Of a DNA stretch of 11,895 bases, positions 1 to 5,929 are shown piece after piece. The DNA comes from Bacillota bacterium (lineage in GTDB: Bacteria; Bacillota_E; Sulfobacillia; Sulfobacillales; Sulfobacillaceae). The translations under genes and the position numbers were made by a program. The notes under the pieces were generated by a model. The model saw nothing but the letters and a program-made list of their open reading frames with translations, was not told where the DNA came from and ran no database searches. The DNA is taken from contig JAKAAS010000018.1 in NCBI GenBank assembly GCA_021802225.1, positions 1 to 11,895 on the forward strand, written 5' to 3'. Numbering within the stretch: position 1 is the first letter of the stretch; every line of letters begins with the position of its first letter.

Positions 1-1
1 A

Positions 2-178
2 AAAGGCTACGCGCCCGCCTATACCGCGGTGGGTCGGGAACTATGCGGGTATGTTTGGGAGGTGGCTGTCTGGACGCGGGCCACACTGCGTGCCGAAGAG
101 ACACCCCCTGCCGCCGCGAAGGAGGGGGGTCGTCGCCCATTGAGTCGTGGGCATTTTTCGGATGGCATAGATTTCTGA
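2..178 (+). pseudogene. C-terminal fragment of an IS110-family transposase (5' part outside window)
   Basis: Reading frame 2 is open from the window edge to a TGA at 176-178. It encodes a tail beginning KGYAPAYTAVGRELCGYVWE. The run K-A-Y-x-A-V-x-R-x-L-x-x-x-x-W is the pattern I associate with the C-terminal domain of IS110/IS116/IS902 (Transposase_20) recombinases, where the small basic/serine domain ends in a helix of this kind. The following 30 residues are Arg/Ala/Pro-rich, as these tails often are. The 5' part lies outside the window, so the gene may be intact beyond the edge. IS110 elements usually lack inverted repeats, so I cannot place an element end. The family call is from memory of the motif, not a search. 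Other frames here are shadows of this one. Confidence 0.6.
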
Positions 179-556
179 TCTGTGCTCGGTGCATGCGGCG
201 TCATCACGGAACCGGGAGAGCCCTCGTCCAGTGGCTATGCGTTCAGACGCTGGTCGAGCACGCGTGTGTAGAGTGAGACAGCTCCCGTCGGATTCACTCA
301 CTGGCGGTTACGCTCTCTTTCGAGAGCTATCAGCCCGCGTATACGAGAATGACCCGCCGTCGCCTCAAAACTCTCGTGCAAGGGAACTCCCGCATGCGCC
401 GAGCTGGGACCAGCGGCCCCGTCCGGCCCTGGCCAGGATAGGCCAGCCTCGGTTCTCGTCAAGGTTTCCCTGGAGCGGCTGCGCCGACCTTGACGACTGA
501 CCTCGCATGGCCCAAAAAGAAATTAGGCCGGACGGCGTTGACATGGTGTCATCATA
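179..556. other. Gene-free stretch with two small inverted repeats
   Basis: No ORF here has a convincing ribosome binding site or a protein-like composition. Frames that stay open do so because of GC-rich sequence. Two inverted repeats are visible. One is CTGGCC with a 6-base loop at 429-446. The other is a perfect 9-bp pair, CGTCAAGGT at 457-465 and ACCTTGACG at 487-495, separated by 21 bases. Neither is followed by a T-run, so I do not call a terminator. This may be non-coding IS110 flank or decayed sequence. Confidence 0.4.
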
Positions 557-733
557 CGAGCAATGGAACGAAAAGTGCAATAGAGCTTGCGACCCTTACA
601 TAGGGCCAGTCGTCAGACGATTATTTTCGAGCAACAGCGCTCCCGATGGGAGTGGAAGGGCTGTTTCCTGAGAGATTGGGGTGGTTTTAGACCGATGTTT
701 AGTGGCTATTGCACTTTTCGGTCCAATGCTACA
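557..733. mobile_element. MITE-like element, about 177 bp, with 23-bp inverted repeats
   Basis: The 23 bases at 561-583 (CAATGGAACGAAAAGTGC then AATAG) are repeated in inverted orientation at 706-728 with two mismatches. The similarity extends outward toward a CTACA end at 733. The 120 or so bases between have no ORF. The same right-end sequence (TTGCACTTTTCGKTCYAATG then CTACA) recurs at 11048-11072, there overlapping the stop codon of a transposase-like tail. The unit therefore looks like a non-autonomous derivative of that element. No convincing target duplication is visible (flanks ATCATA and TAAACC), so it is old, or the true ends lie a few bases away. The insertion lies directly upstream of the broken coiled-coil ORF and probably removed its start. 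Confidence 0.55.
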
Positions 734-1206
734 TAAACCCCCAAGTGGCGCGTGCGCAAAAAGACGTGGCGCAGGGCAATACGTTCTTCGGACGGCTTTT
801 CGATGCGGATCAGCTACGCGCCGCCCGCCAGCACCTGACCGTCCAGGAAACGCATTTAGCGCGTGTCCACCAAGATGCGGCCGCCTATTAGGAGCGCGTC
901 CAGTCCTATCAGCAAGCGGCTAAGGCAGCGGATGCTGCGTGGCAAGCGCTGCAGCCCACCGTGGCCCAGATGCGGCCCGCGTTGGCCACAGCGCGGACGG
1001 TCGGCACCCTGGCGATCCTTGTCCGTCTCAATGCGGCCAATCGCCAGCATGCCGCCTGGTCCCAACCCGCCTTTCACCGCCAGTTGGTCGCGGAGGCCAG
1101 CACGGTGAGCGCCCGCATTCTGACGCAGCGAGAAGTCGATTGGCGCACGCCCGAGGTCTTTACGCGGTTTATGGAGCAGCTCCCTCCGACTCTCCAAAAC
1201 TTCTAA
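709..1206 (+). pseudogene. Degenerate coiled-coil protein, 5'-truncated, with one in-frame amber codon
   Basis: One frame runs from inside the MITE-like right end to a TAA at 1204-1206 and is broken by a single TAG at 889-891. Reading through the TAG gives about 165 residues. The composition is uniform: Ala/Gln-rich helices with heptad-like spacing (ARAQKDVAQG, QHLTVQETHLARVHQD, QSYQQAAKAADAAWQA), then a mixed C-terminal part ending FMEQLPPTLQNF. Composition and character continue unchanged across the TAG, which argues that the two halves were once one protein. The TTG at 709 lies inside the repeat, has no ribosome binding site and is unlikely to be the original start. I do not recognise the family. 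The second half alone could start at an internal codon near 961, but I see no binding site there. Confidence 0.5.
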
Positions 1207-1372
1207 GCCGAACGTCGAGCGACTACCCCACGTGACGTCCCAATGCGGGCACGGCGCGCACAAGACCGCCAGCCCCCGAAGAGCATGGAAGACGAGCTCG
1301 AACTCTAGCCCCAGCCAAGACTTCAGTCCATCACCACCGCCCCGATAGTACGGAAATAAGTGGGGTGAAGCA

Positions 1373-1483
1373 TTGTACGATTTTTCTAGCGAACGTAAGT
1401 TTGTCGATGGACTCGTAGAACAGTTTATCCTCGACAATGCAGGCCGACCGCTGTTTTATCGCGAAATAGAGCGTTACGGATAG
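1373..1483 (+). CDS. Small ORF or C-terminal remnant of unknown function (36 codons)
   Basis: A TTG at 1373-1375 follows GGGGTG (1362-1367) and opens a 36-residue frame reading YDFSSERKFVDGLVEQF, then a helix ending in REIERYG, with TAG at 1481-1483. The frame is open back to 1349. The residue mix is protein-like: charged, aromatic and balanced, unlike the Arg/Pro-rich noise nearby. It stands directly upstream of the thioredoxin-like gene. It may be a true small gene or the last part of a gene destroyed by upstream rearrangement. I do not recognise it. The rest of 1207-1505 holds nothing else I can support. Confidence 0.25.
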   Translation: MYDFSSERKFVDGLVEQFILDNAGRPLFYREIERYG

Positions 1484-1505
1484 CTCAGAAAGAAAGGGGC
1501 AGCCA

Positions 1506-2204
1506 ATGATAAAAGGCGAAGAGCAGCATAGTCGAATCATGCAGTCCAGACGTTGGTGGTGGGTCGCTGTCGCAGTTGGTGTCGTGTGTGCGGGAGCATG
1601 GGCCTATAGGCACATTGATGGGGCTCACTCACGGACGGCAAGGCGGCCTATCCATCGGTCTACCAAGGTCGCCACGGAGCTCAAAGCTACGCAAAATAGT
1701 GCGATTGCAGTCGACACCGATTCGGTTACAGCCTTAAAGCACGGTTCACAATTGACTGCTGTTATGCTGATGGCCAGCTGGTGTTTGTACTGTGCTTACG
1801 AAGATAAATACGTATGGCCCACAGTGCTAACAACACCGGGATTTCAACTGGATTTAGTAGATGTCTCGGCGCGGGGCGGAATCGGGGTTCCGGGGCCTCA
1901 GAGCCCACCCTTTTCGGGCCACGATCAAGTGGGAGCAACAGAGGATGTGTTGGGCACCAGCCGAACGATGCAAGAGTATCTACATCAATTTGGGCTGACG
2001 CAAGCTAACGTGTCGGCTTATGTAGCACCTTCCGGTTGGACCATATGGCACATGAGCACGTACCCGACTATCGTTTTCCTCAATCGCAAGGGAATGGTCG
2101 TCGAGCGAGTTAACGGTGCACTTACGGCCAAAGCAATGCAAAATTTGGTGTTTACGTTGGACGCCATTCAGGCAAAGCAAGCAGGAGCGCACTTCGCTTC
2201 ATAA
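1506..2204 (+). CDS. Membrane-anchored thioredoxin-fold protein with CLYC motif
   Basis: The protein has 232 residues. A basic N-terminus (QSRRWWW) leads into one membrane segment at about residues 17-34, so the catalytic domain probably sits outside the membrane. A thioredoxin-like domain follows at about 75-225. It has a redox motif W-C-x-x-C (SWCLYC, Cys93 and Cys96) after a hydrophobic beta strand, and a cis-proline candidate in STYPT (Pro187) before the strand IVFLN. About 90 residues separate the two, longer than in a minimal thioredoxin, so there is an inserted segment (Gly/Pro-rich, 122-145). The expected role is thiol-disulfide exchange on extracytoplasmic proteins. Both Cys residues needed for that are present. 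AAAGGGG at 1494-1500 supports the ATG at 1506; an ATG at 1539 is a weaker alternative. A regulator gene starts 67 bases downstream but has its own promoter. Confidence 0.75.
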   Translation: MIKGEEQHSRIMQSRRWWWVAVAVGVVCAGAWAYRHIDGAHSRTARRPIHRSTKVATELKATQNSAIAVDTDSVTALKHGSQLTAVMLMASWCLYCAYEDKYVWPTVLTTPGFQLDLVDVSARGGIGVPGPQSPPFSGHDQVGATEDVLGTSRTMQEYLHQFGLTQANVSAYVAPSGWTIWHMSTYPTIVFLNRKGMVVERVNGALTAKAMQNLVFTLDAIQAKQAGAHFAS

Positions 2205-2211
2205 GTTCATG

Positions 2212-2256
2212 TTGCTTTGTTGCATATGAACGTTTAGAATGAACTAAACGTTCATA
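2212..2256 (+). promoter_or_regulatory. Sigma-A type promoter overlapped by a perfect palindromic operator
   Basis: TTGCTT (2212-2217) and TAGAAT (2235-2240) are separated by 17 bases, which makes a good -35/-10 pair. A perfect inverted repeat, TATGAACGTTTAG (2225-2237) and CTAAACGTTCATA (2244-2256) with a 6-base spacer, covers the spacer end, the -10 and the start site. A protein bound there would block RNA polymerase. The first gene downstream is a MarR/GbsR-type repressor, and families of that kind usually bind such palindromes at their own promoters. Autorepression of the 2272-3710 operon is therefore the simplest reading (inference). Confidence 0.75.
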
Positions 2257-2271
2257 AAAGGGGATTTAGAG

Positions 2272-2796
2272 ATGGCACAAACAGAGGCGCGGCACCTCTT
2301 GATGAGTGCATTAGGGATGCAAAGCGGGTTTTGGGGCATGGGCCGCAGTACGGGGGAGCTTTACGCTGTCCTTTATACCGCCTCTGAACCGTTGACACTG
2401 GCGGACATCGCGAAGGAATTGGGTGTCACCAAAGGCAATGTTAGCGTGGGCATTCATCGCTTGGAAGAATTGAATATGGTCCGCCGACAGTATGTGCCGG
2501 GCAACCGACGCGTGTTCTTCGTGGCGAACAGCGATTTTTGGGACATTACCCGCGCATTTCTTGGGCGACGCTACCAACCGGCCTTCGCTGCCTCGTTTCA
2601 GTTGGTGGAAGATAGCCTGAAACAGGCTGAGCAGGAGCGGGATGCGTTTGTTTCCGAGCGCATCCAAGCGCTTAAATACTTCTATGAAGGCCTCGACCAT
2701 CTCACGGAGTTGCTCCGGGGGATGACGGCGGACGAACTGGCAAGTCATGTGTTGAATCATGTGGATGACGATGCCCCACGCGACCGAAAGGAGTAA
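2272..2796 (+). CDS. GbsR/MarR-type winged-helix transcriptional regulator
   Basis: The protein has 174 residues. The winged helix-turn-helix lies at about residues 28-85. It reads GFWGMGRSTGELYAVLY, then a first helix (LTLADIAKELGV), a recognition helix (TKGNVSVGIHRLEEL) and a wing around YVPGNRRVFF. The G-[YF]-W-G-M-x-R-S-x-G opening and K-G-N-V-S core are typical of the GbsR family, known from the B. subtilis repressor of choline-to-glycine-betaine genes. The C-terminal half (90-165) is helical and charged and probably forms the dimer. A GGGG ribosome binding site precedes the ATG at 2272. The GAG of its last codon doubles as the binding site of the next gene, so the two are co-translated. 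The ligand is unknown: no choline or betaine gene is nearby, so it should not be named gbsR. Confidence 0.85.
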   Translation: MAQTEARHLLMSALGMQSGFWGMGRSTGELYAVLYTASEPLTLADIAKELGVTKGNVSVGIHRLEELNMVRRQYVPGNRRVFFVANSDFWDITRAFLGRRYQPAFAASFQLVEDSLKQAEQERDAFVSERIQALKYFYEGLDHLTELLRGMTADELASHVLNHVDDDAPRDRKE

Positions 2797-2802
2797 TCAG
2801 TC

Positions 2803-3228
2803 ATGCAGCGTACGTTGAAACTCTGGACAGGTATGACGGTCATATTGGGAGGGTTGGTGGTGGCAACGGTGGCGGATGCCGCGGCGCGCCCCGCGGCCTC
2901 CACCTATCACGTCACGGGATCAGTGACCCCAATCGCTAGTCCGACGCAATATGTGAGCACGGCCGGCCTGAGCAACGCCGGATTGCCGGTCTCGAACCCC
3001 ACCTATTATGTGGTGCGCGGCGTGCAGCAGAACGGGCAATGGCAAGATCCGTTCTCAGTCTCAGTAGTTGGCTCCACGGTGGCCACGATCCCGCTCGCTG
3101 TCAACCAGACTCAACAGACAGAACTCGTCGAGGTTGGCGTTCCGACATCAACTCTGCTCCAATGGGCGAATCCAATTCAGGGCGGTACGAGTAGCCAGAG
3201 CGCGGTCGCGACGGTACACGGCCGATGA
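2803..3228 (+). CDS. Secreted protein with a YYVV-GVQQ domain (short paralogue)
   Basis: The protein has 141 residues. A signal peptide is clear: basic start (MQRTLK), hydrophobic stretch 9-22, and A-D-A cleavage motif at 24-26. The mature part (about 34-113) carries PTYYVVRGVQQNGQ, then PFSVSVV, AVNQT and TELVEVGV. The same series occurs in the larger secreted protein on the opposite strand (KYYVVHGVQQ, PYNVAS, AINPT, TQLIEVGV), so the two are paralogous over this region. The tail is short and Gly/Ser-rich. The ribosome binding site GAAAGGAG (2786-2793) lies on the end of the regulator gene, six bases before its stop-to-start gap. The stop overlaps the next start (ATGA at 3225-3228). The function is unknown: a small extracytoplasmic binding or structural protein is all that can be said. 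Confidence 0.7.
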   Translation: MQRTLKLWTGMTVILGGLVVATVADAAARPAASTYHVTGSVTPIASPTQYVSTAGLSNAGLPVSNPTYYVVRGVQQNGQWQDPFSVSVVGSTVATIPLAVNQTQQTELVEVGVPTSTLLQWANPIQGGTSSQSAVATVHGR

Positions 3229-3710
3229 ACGAACGATTTGCGGTTCGCTGGGGATGGCCGCTCGTCACGGCGCTGGGGATGCTGATTGACTGGGTCCTAT
3301 GGCACCGCATCACTCACTATGCAACCCTCCCGGCCGTGGCCGTTGGGTATCTGGTGGCGACGGTAGTCTTGGGTCGCATTAGTGCCATTCCTCGCTGGCG
3401 ATGGGTCTGGGGGCTGGTCGGGATTCCGGTGTTGGCATGGTCCTTCGGGATGGATTTCACTGGGCTAACACCATGGGTGTGGATTGCCGCGTGGCGGCGA
3501 CCAGCGTGGTCATGGAAGGCCGTTCGTCCTGTCGCAGCAGCGGCGGCATGGATTCTACATCTCGTCGTGCAATGGATGCTAGCGCCAACCGGACTGTCTT
3601 CGGCCAAGGCCGGTTTAATCATCGGCTTATTAGCGGCGACGGGGATTGGGTCTGCCATCCTGTGGCTGACTACCCGATCGCCTGATCAGACGTTGTCACT
3701 CCCTAAATAA
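3225..3710 (+). CDS. Five-helix integral membrane protein, unknown function
   Basis: The protein has 161 residues and is very hydrophobic and Trp-rich. Likely membrane segments lie at about 10-28, 33-51, 60-80, 100-121 and 127-149. A polar tail (TTRSPDQTLSLPK) ends the protein. No catalytic motif is visible and I do not recognise the family. Its ATG overlaps the TGA of the secreted-protein gene (ATGA), so it is translationally coupled and belongs to the same operon as the GbsR-type regulator. The arrangement suggests it works with the exported partner or with the stress sensed by the regulator, but that is inference. The operon ends at the hairpin just downstream. Confidence 0.7.
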   Translation: MNERFAVRWGWPLVTALGMLIDWVLWHRITHYATLPAVAVGYLVATVVLGRISAIPRWRWVWGLVGIPVLAWSFGMDFTGLTPWVWIAAWRRPAWSWKAVRPVAAAAAWILHLVVQWMLAPTGLSSAKAGLIIGLLAATGIGSAILWLTTRSPDQTLSLPK

Positions 3711-3714
3711 GGGA

Positions 3715-3748
3715 AAGAAGCCGGCACCTGCGAGGGTGTCGGTTTCTT
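3715..3748. terminator. Bidirectional hairpin terminator between convergent genes
   Basis: AAGAAGCCGGCACC (3715-3728) can pair with GGTGTCGGTTTCTT (3735-3748) over 14 positions, two of them G-U in one strand sense, around a 6-base loop. A-rich bases before and T-rich bases after give short U-tracts in either direction. It lies five bases past the membrane-protein stop and 20 bases past the end of the opposing secreted-protein gene, as expected for a shared terminator. Confidence 0.7.
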
Positions 3749-3767
3749 CGTTAGTGATGATCGCGCA

Positions 3768-4655
3768 TTAAGCGCCCCCGGAAGTAATGGTATAGTATCC
3801 TAGATATCCATAACAACCACCGTAAGCATAGGTGTTAACCTGCCCAGTCACAGATCCGTTGCCATAGGCGTGCACGTTGTTGTCGTCCACCGCAATGTAG
3901 GTGTCTCCCTTCTCGCCACAGGTAGGTACGACATTCCCAAAAACGTTATTCTGAAACATTTGATAGGTCCACACGGTCGCTTCCTCATCGGCCGATGTGT
4001 TGTAATAAGAGCCGATGGAATGGCCGTAGGCAAACCATCCATCATCCGAGTACCACCAACGGTAATCCGATCCACTAAAGGAATCGACGTAAGTACCGTC
4101 ATAGGTGAAGCTAATGTTATCTTTGACAATCGTCATCGATGCATCAATGGGATCGTGCCATACAACTTCATAGTAACCCGACGTGGACGGATCCGTACCC
4201 GTTCCAGGGTTTGGATCAGTTAAACTGCCAACAGTACTGGTCGCTTGTGATCCCCTGGGCTGAGGTACGGCAGCCACGGATGCAGGACTTGCCACGCCCA
4301 CCTCGATAAGTTGGGTATGGTTCGTGGGGTTAATGGCGATCTCTTCAGTGCCGATGTACTGCCCATGGGGCGATGCAACATTATAGGGATAAGCGTACTG
4401 GCCATTGCTCTGCTGAACACCATGTACGACGTAGTATTTAGTGTCGCTCAATTGGAGCGGGACATTTTGGTTGTTAATCGCCTGAGCGCCGTTCTGACTT
4501 AAGAAGGAACCGAGCGACGGAGCCGCTGAGAGATCGTTGTTAAACGCTTTCACCTGATAGCTCGGCAGCGGTGCCGCCATTGCCGCTGAGGACATTCCGA
4601 CAAGCGCTAAGATGCTGGTCGCAGCAATAACAGTTTTCCAGTGTTTCTTGATCAT
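3768..4655 (-). CDS. Secreted two-domain protein with a YYVV-GVQQ domain (long paralogue)
   Basis: The protein has 295 residues. The start at 4655 is chosen because AAGGAGGT (complement of 4661-4668) stands five bases upstream and a classical signal peptide follows (MIKKHWKT, hydrophobic core, AMA cleavage at 25-27). The frame is open further upstream but without a signal. Residues about 31-125 match the small secreted protein at 2803 (KYYVVHGVQQ, AINPT, TQLIEVGV). A Gly/Pro/Thr linker (about 131-160) leads to a second domain (161-295) rich in Tyr, Trp, Ser and Asn (YRWWYSDDGWFAYG). That domain has just two cysteines (246, 281) that could form a disulfide, and it looks like an all-beta extracellular fold. 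I do not recognise it. It is divergent from the XRE-TPR regulator and shares its control region, so it is a candidate target of that regulator. Confidence 0.75.
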   Translation of the reverse strand: MIKKHWKTVIAATSILALVGMSSAAMAAPLPSYQVKAFNNDLSAAPSLGSFLSQNGAQAINNQNVPLQLSDTKYYVVHGVQQSNGQYAYPYNVASPHGQYIGTEEIAINPTNHTQLIEVGVASPASVAAVPQPRGSQATSTVGSLTDPNPGTGTDPSTSGYYEVVWHDPIDASMTIVKDNISFTYDGTYVDSFSGSDYRWWYSDDGWFAYGHSIGSYYNTSADEEATVWTYQMFQNNVFGNVVPTCGEKGDTYIAVDDNNVHAYGNGSVTGQVNTYAYGGCYGYLGYYTITSGGA

Positions 4656-4862
4656 CGTTAACCTCCTTGCAAGGTTCGACCCGCACGCCCGATTGCGTAG
4701 TGTCGTCAACCTTTGCAATAGAAATATTTCGGCAGTTTGTAGTGGGATCCTCTTCCAATACTGGTGAATATTTCTACAAGCGTTCAAGTATGCAAAGTGC
4801 CAGTAGAATTTTTCGCGGGATTCGCGGCAGGGTTTCGCTTACAAGAGGAGAAACCATTAGGT
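4656..4862. promoter_or_regulatory. Divergent control region with nested inverted repeats
   Basis: This 207-base gap lies between two outward-facing genes. TAGAAATATTTC (4719-4730) is repeated in inverted form as GAATATTTCTA (4766-4776). Outside these, CTTTGCA (4711-4717) is mirrored by TGCAAAG (4792-4798). The nested symmetry suggests a paired operator for a dimeric regulator, plausibly the XRE-TPR protein. A possible -10 for the regulator is TAGAAT (4804-4809), but I see no good -35. I could not place a convincing promoter for the leftward gene. The regulator's binding site AGAGGAG (4844-4850) is 12 bases from its ATG, rather far. Confidence 0.5.
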
Positions 4863-5807
4863 ATGGATCAGAGCCATAATTCGACGCCAATTGGAAGCAA
4901 AATCCGCTACCTACGTAAGGAACGCGGTTGGAAGTTGGGCGCGGTGAGTCGTCGCGTACCAGTAGCAACGTTGAGCGCCATTGAACGAGGTCGCATTGTT
5001 CCATCCTTGGCGACGCTGGATGCCATCACGGACGGGCTGGACCTTCCTATCGGTGCGCTCGACCTGTTGTTGTTGCAATCGGCGCGTAGTCCAGAACAAC
5101 GCCTCGTAGTGCTGGAACGACTCTGGGAGAACGAATCTGTGTTGACCATTCAACAGACATTGCGTCAACTCTTGCATAACGCTCACGGTGCGCGTGAACG
5201 ATGGAACGCCGAATGGCTCCTGGTCCGACACCTCGAACGGCGCAGACTGTGGCGGCGGCTGATTATCCTTTTAGTTCCTCTCGTGCGCAATTCAGCCATG
5301 CCCGTATCTCGCCGGGGCGAATCGCTGTCGTTGCTTGGTAAAGCGTACTTGATCGCAGGGCGCCCGCATGATGCGACTGGGCCTCTGCTTCACGCCGTCG
5401 AAGATAAGACGCATCGCGATGCATGGGAATCCGCTCTTTGCAATTTAGGGTTGGTTTGGTGGAAGATAGGTCACTATGATGAAGCGGCAGAGTCCTGGCA
5501 GCGCGCTGTTCAAACTGTGGTCGATCCCATGCGGCAAGCGATGGCATGGATCGGCCTTGGCAACGTGGCCGCTCGTCGTCAGAATTGGCTCGCGGCGCAG
5601 GACGATTATCAAACAGCGCTTCAAATCTATCGTACACACGGTGCTGGTTCTACAGAACGCATGCGCGTACTCAACAACATCCTTTGGTGTTGCGTGCAGC
5701 GCGATGCGTGGGATGCCGCGGAGGTCGTGGTGTCGGAGGCCGATGGCATGAAGGACTCCGATCCCATTGTTTACGGTGAGTTCTTAGCCACACAGGCTGA
5801 AGCCTGA
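4863..5807 (+). pseudogene. XRE-HTH/TPR regulator (RRNPP-like), 5' part, cut by an IS10-like element
   Basis: This is the N-terminal 313 residues of a regulator that totals 423 when the IS and one target copy are removed. An XRE helix-turn-helix lies at about residues 9-66 (IGSKIRYLRKERGW, TLSAIERGRIVPSLATL). From about 75 onward come repeated helical pairs in TPR style (GKAYLIAGRPHDATGPLL, LGLVWWKIGHYDEAAESW, GLGNVAARRQNWLAAQDDY). Length and order match RRNPP peptide receptors such as NprR and PlcR, which bind DNA through the HTH and a secreted peptide through the TPRs. The frame enters the element at 5804 and stops at TGA 5805-5807, losing the last 110 residues and so part of the TPR groove. 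The truncated product may still bind DNA but should not sense peptide normally. The ATG at 4863 is preferred to a GTG at 4764 because it begins directly before the HTH. Confidence 0.85.
5795..5803 (+). repeat. Left target-site duplication of the IS10-like element
   Basis: GGCTGAAGC here is repeated exactly at 7309-7317 on the other side of the element. Nine base pairs is the usual duplication for IS10/IS50-type members of the IS4 family. Perfect copies indicate a recent insertion. Confidence 0.9.
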
Positions 5808-5870
5808 CCTATCCCCAGTTTTAATGTAGGTATTTTCTGTATAGGGAAAATATTCTTCGCAAAGGAGAAT

Positions 5871-5929
5871 CGGGACCCTCTGGCGAAGTGTTCAGTGTGT
5901 TCAGGACTGTTCGCACAAGGAGGATCCCG
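5871..5929 (+). promoter_or_regulatory. Hairpin that sequesters the transposase ribosome binding site
   Basis: CGGGACCCTC (5871-5880) is complementary, with one mismatch, to GAGGATCCCG (5920-5929), which contains part of the binding site AAGGAGG (5917-5923) and abuts the ATG. An inner pair GCGAA (5883-5887) and TTCGC (5910-5914) extends the stem. A transcript entering from outside would include both arms and hide the binding site. IS10 and IS50 are known to limit transposase translation from read-through RNA in this way; that it works here is inferred. Confidence 0.6.

Noticed and set aside
43..276. Cys-rich 77-residue frame on the plus strand at the left edge
   Set aside because: It overlaps the IS110-like C-terminal frame and has no plausible binding site; its Cys and Arg content follows from GC-rich sequence.
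856..1437. Long minus-strand frame of 193 codons
   Set aside because: It is a mirror of the coiled-coil plus-strand frame over most of its length, has no binding site, and its residue mix (Arg/Leu/Gly) is that of antisense reading.
2311..2760. Minus-strand 149-codon frame opposite the GbsR-type gene
   Set aside because: It lies wholly inside a well supported gene and has no start signals.
4764..4862. Longer start (GTG 4764) for the XRE-TPR regulator
   Set aside because: The extra residues precede the HTH without family resemblance and cover the inverted repeats; an AGAGGAG site lies before ATG 4863 instead.
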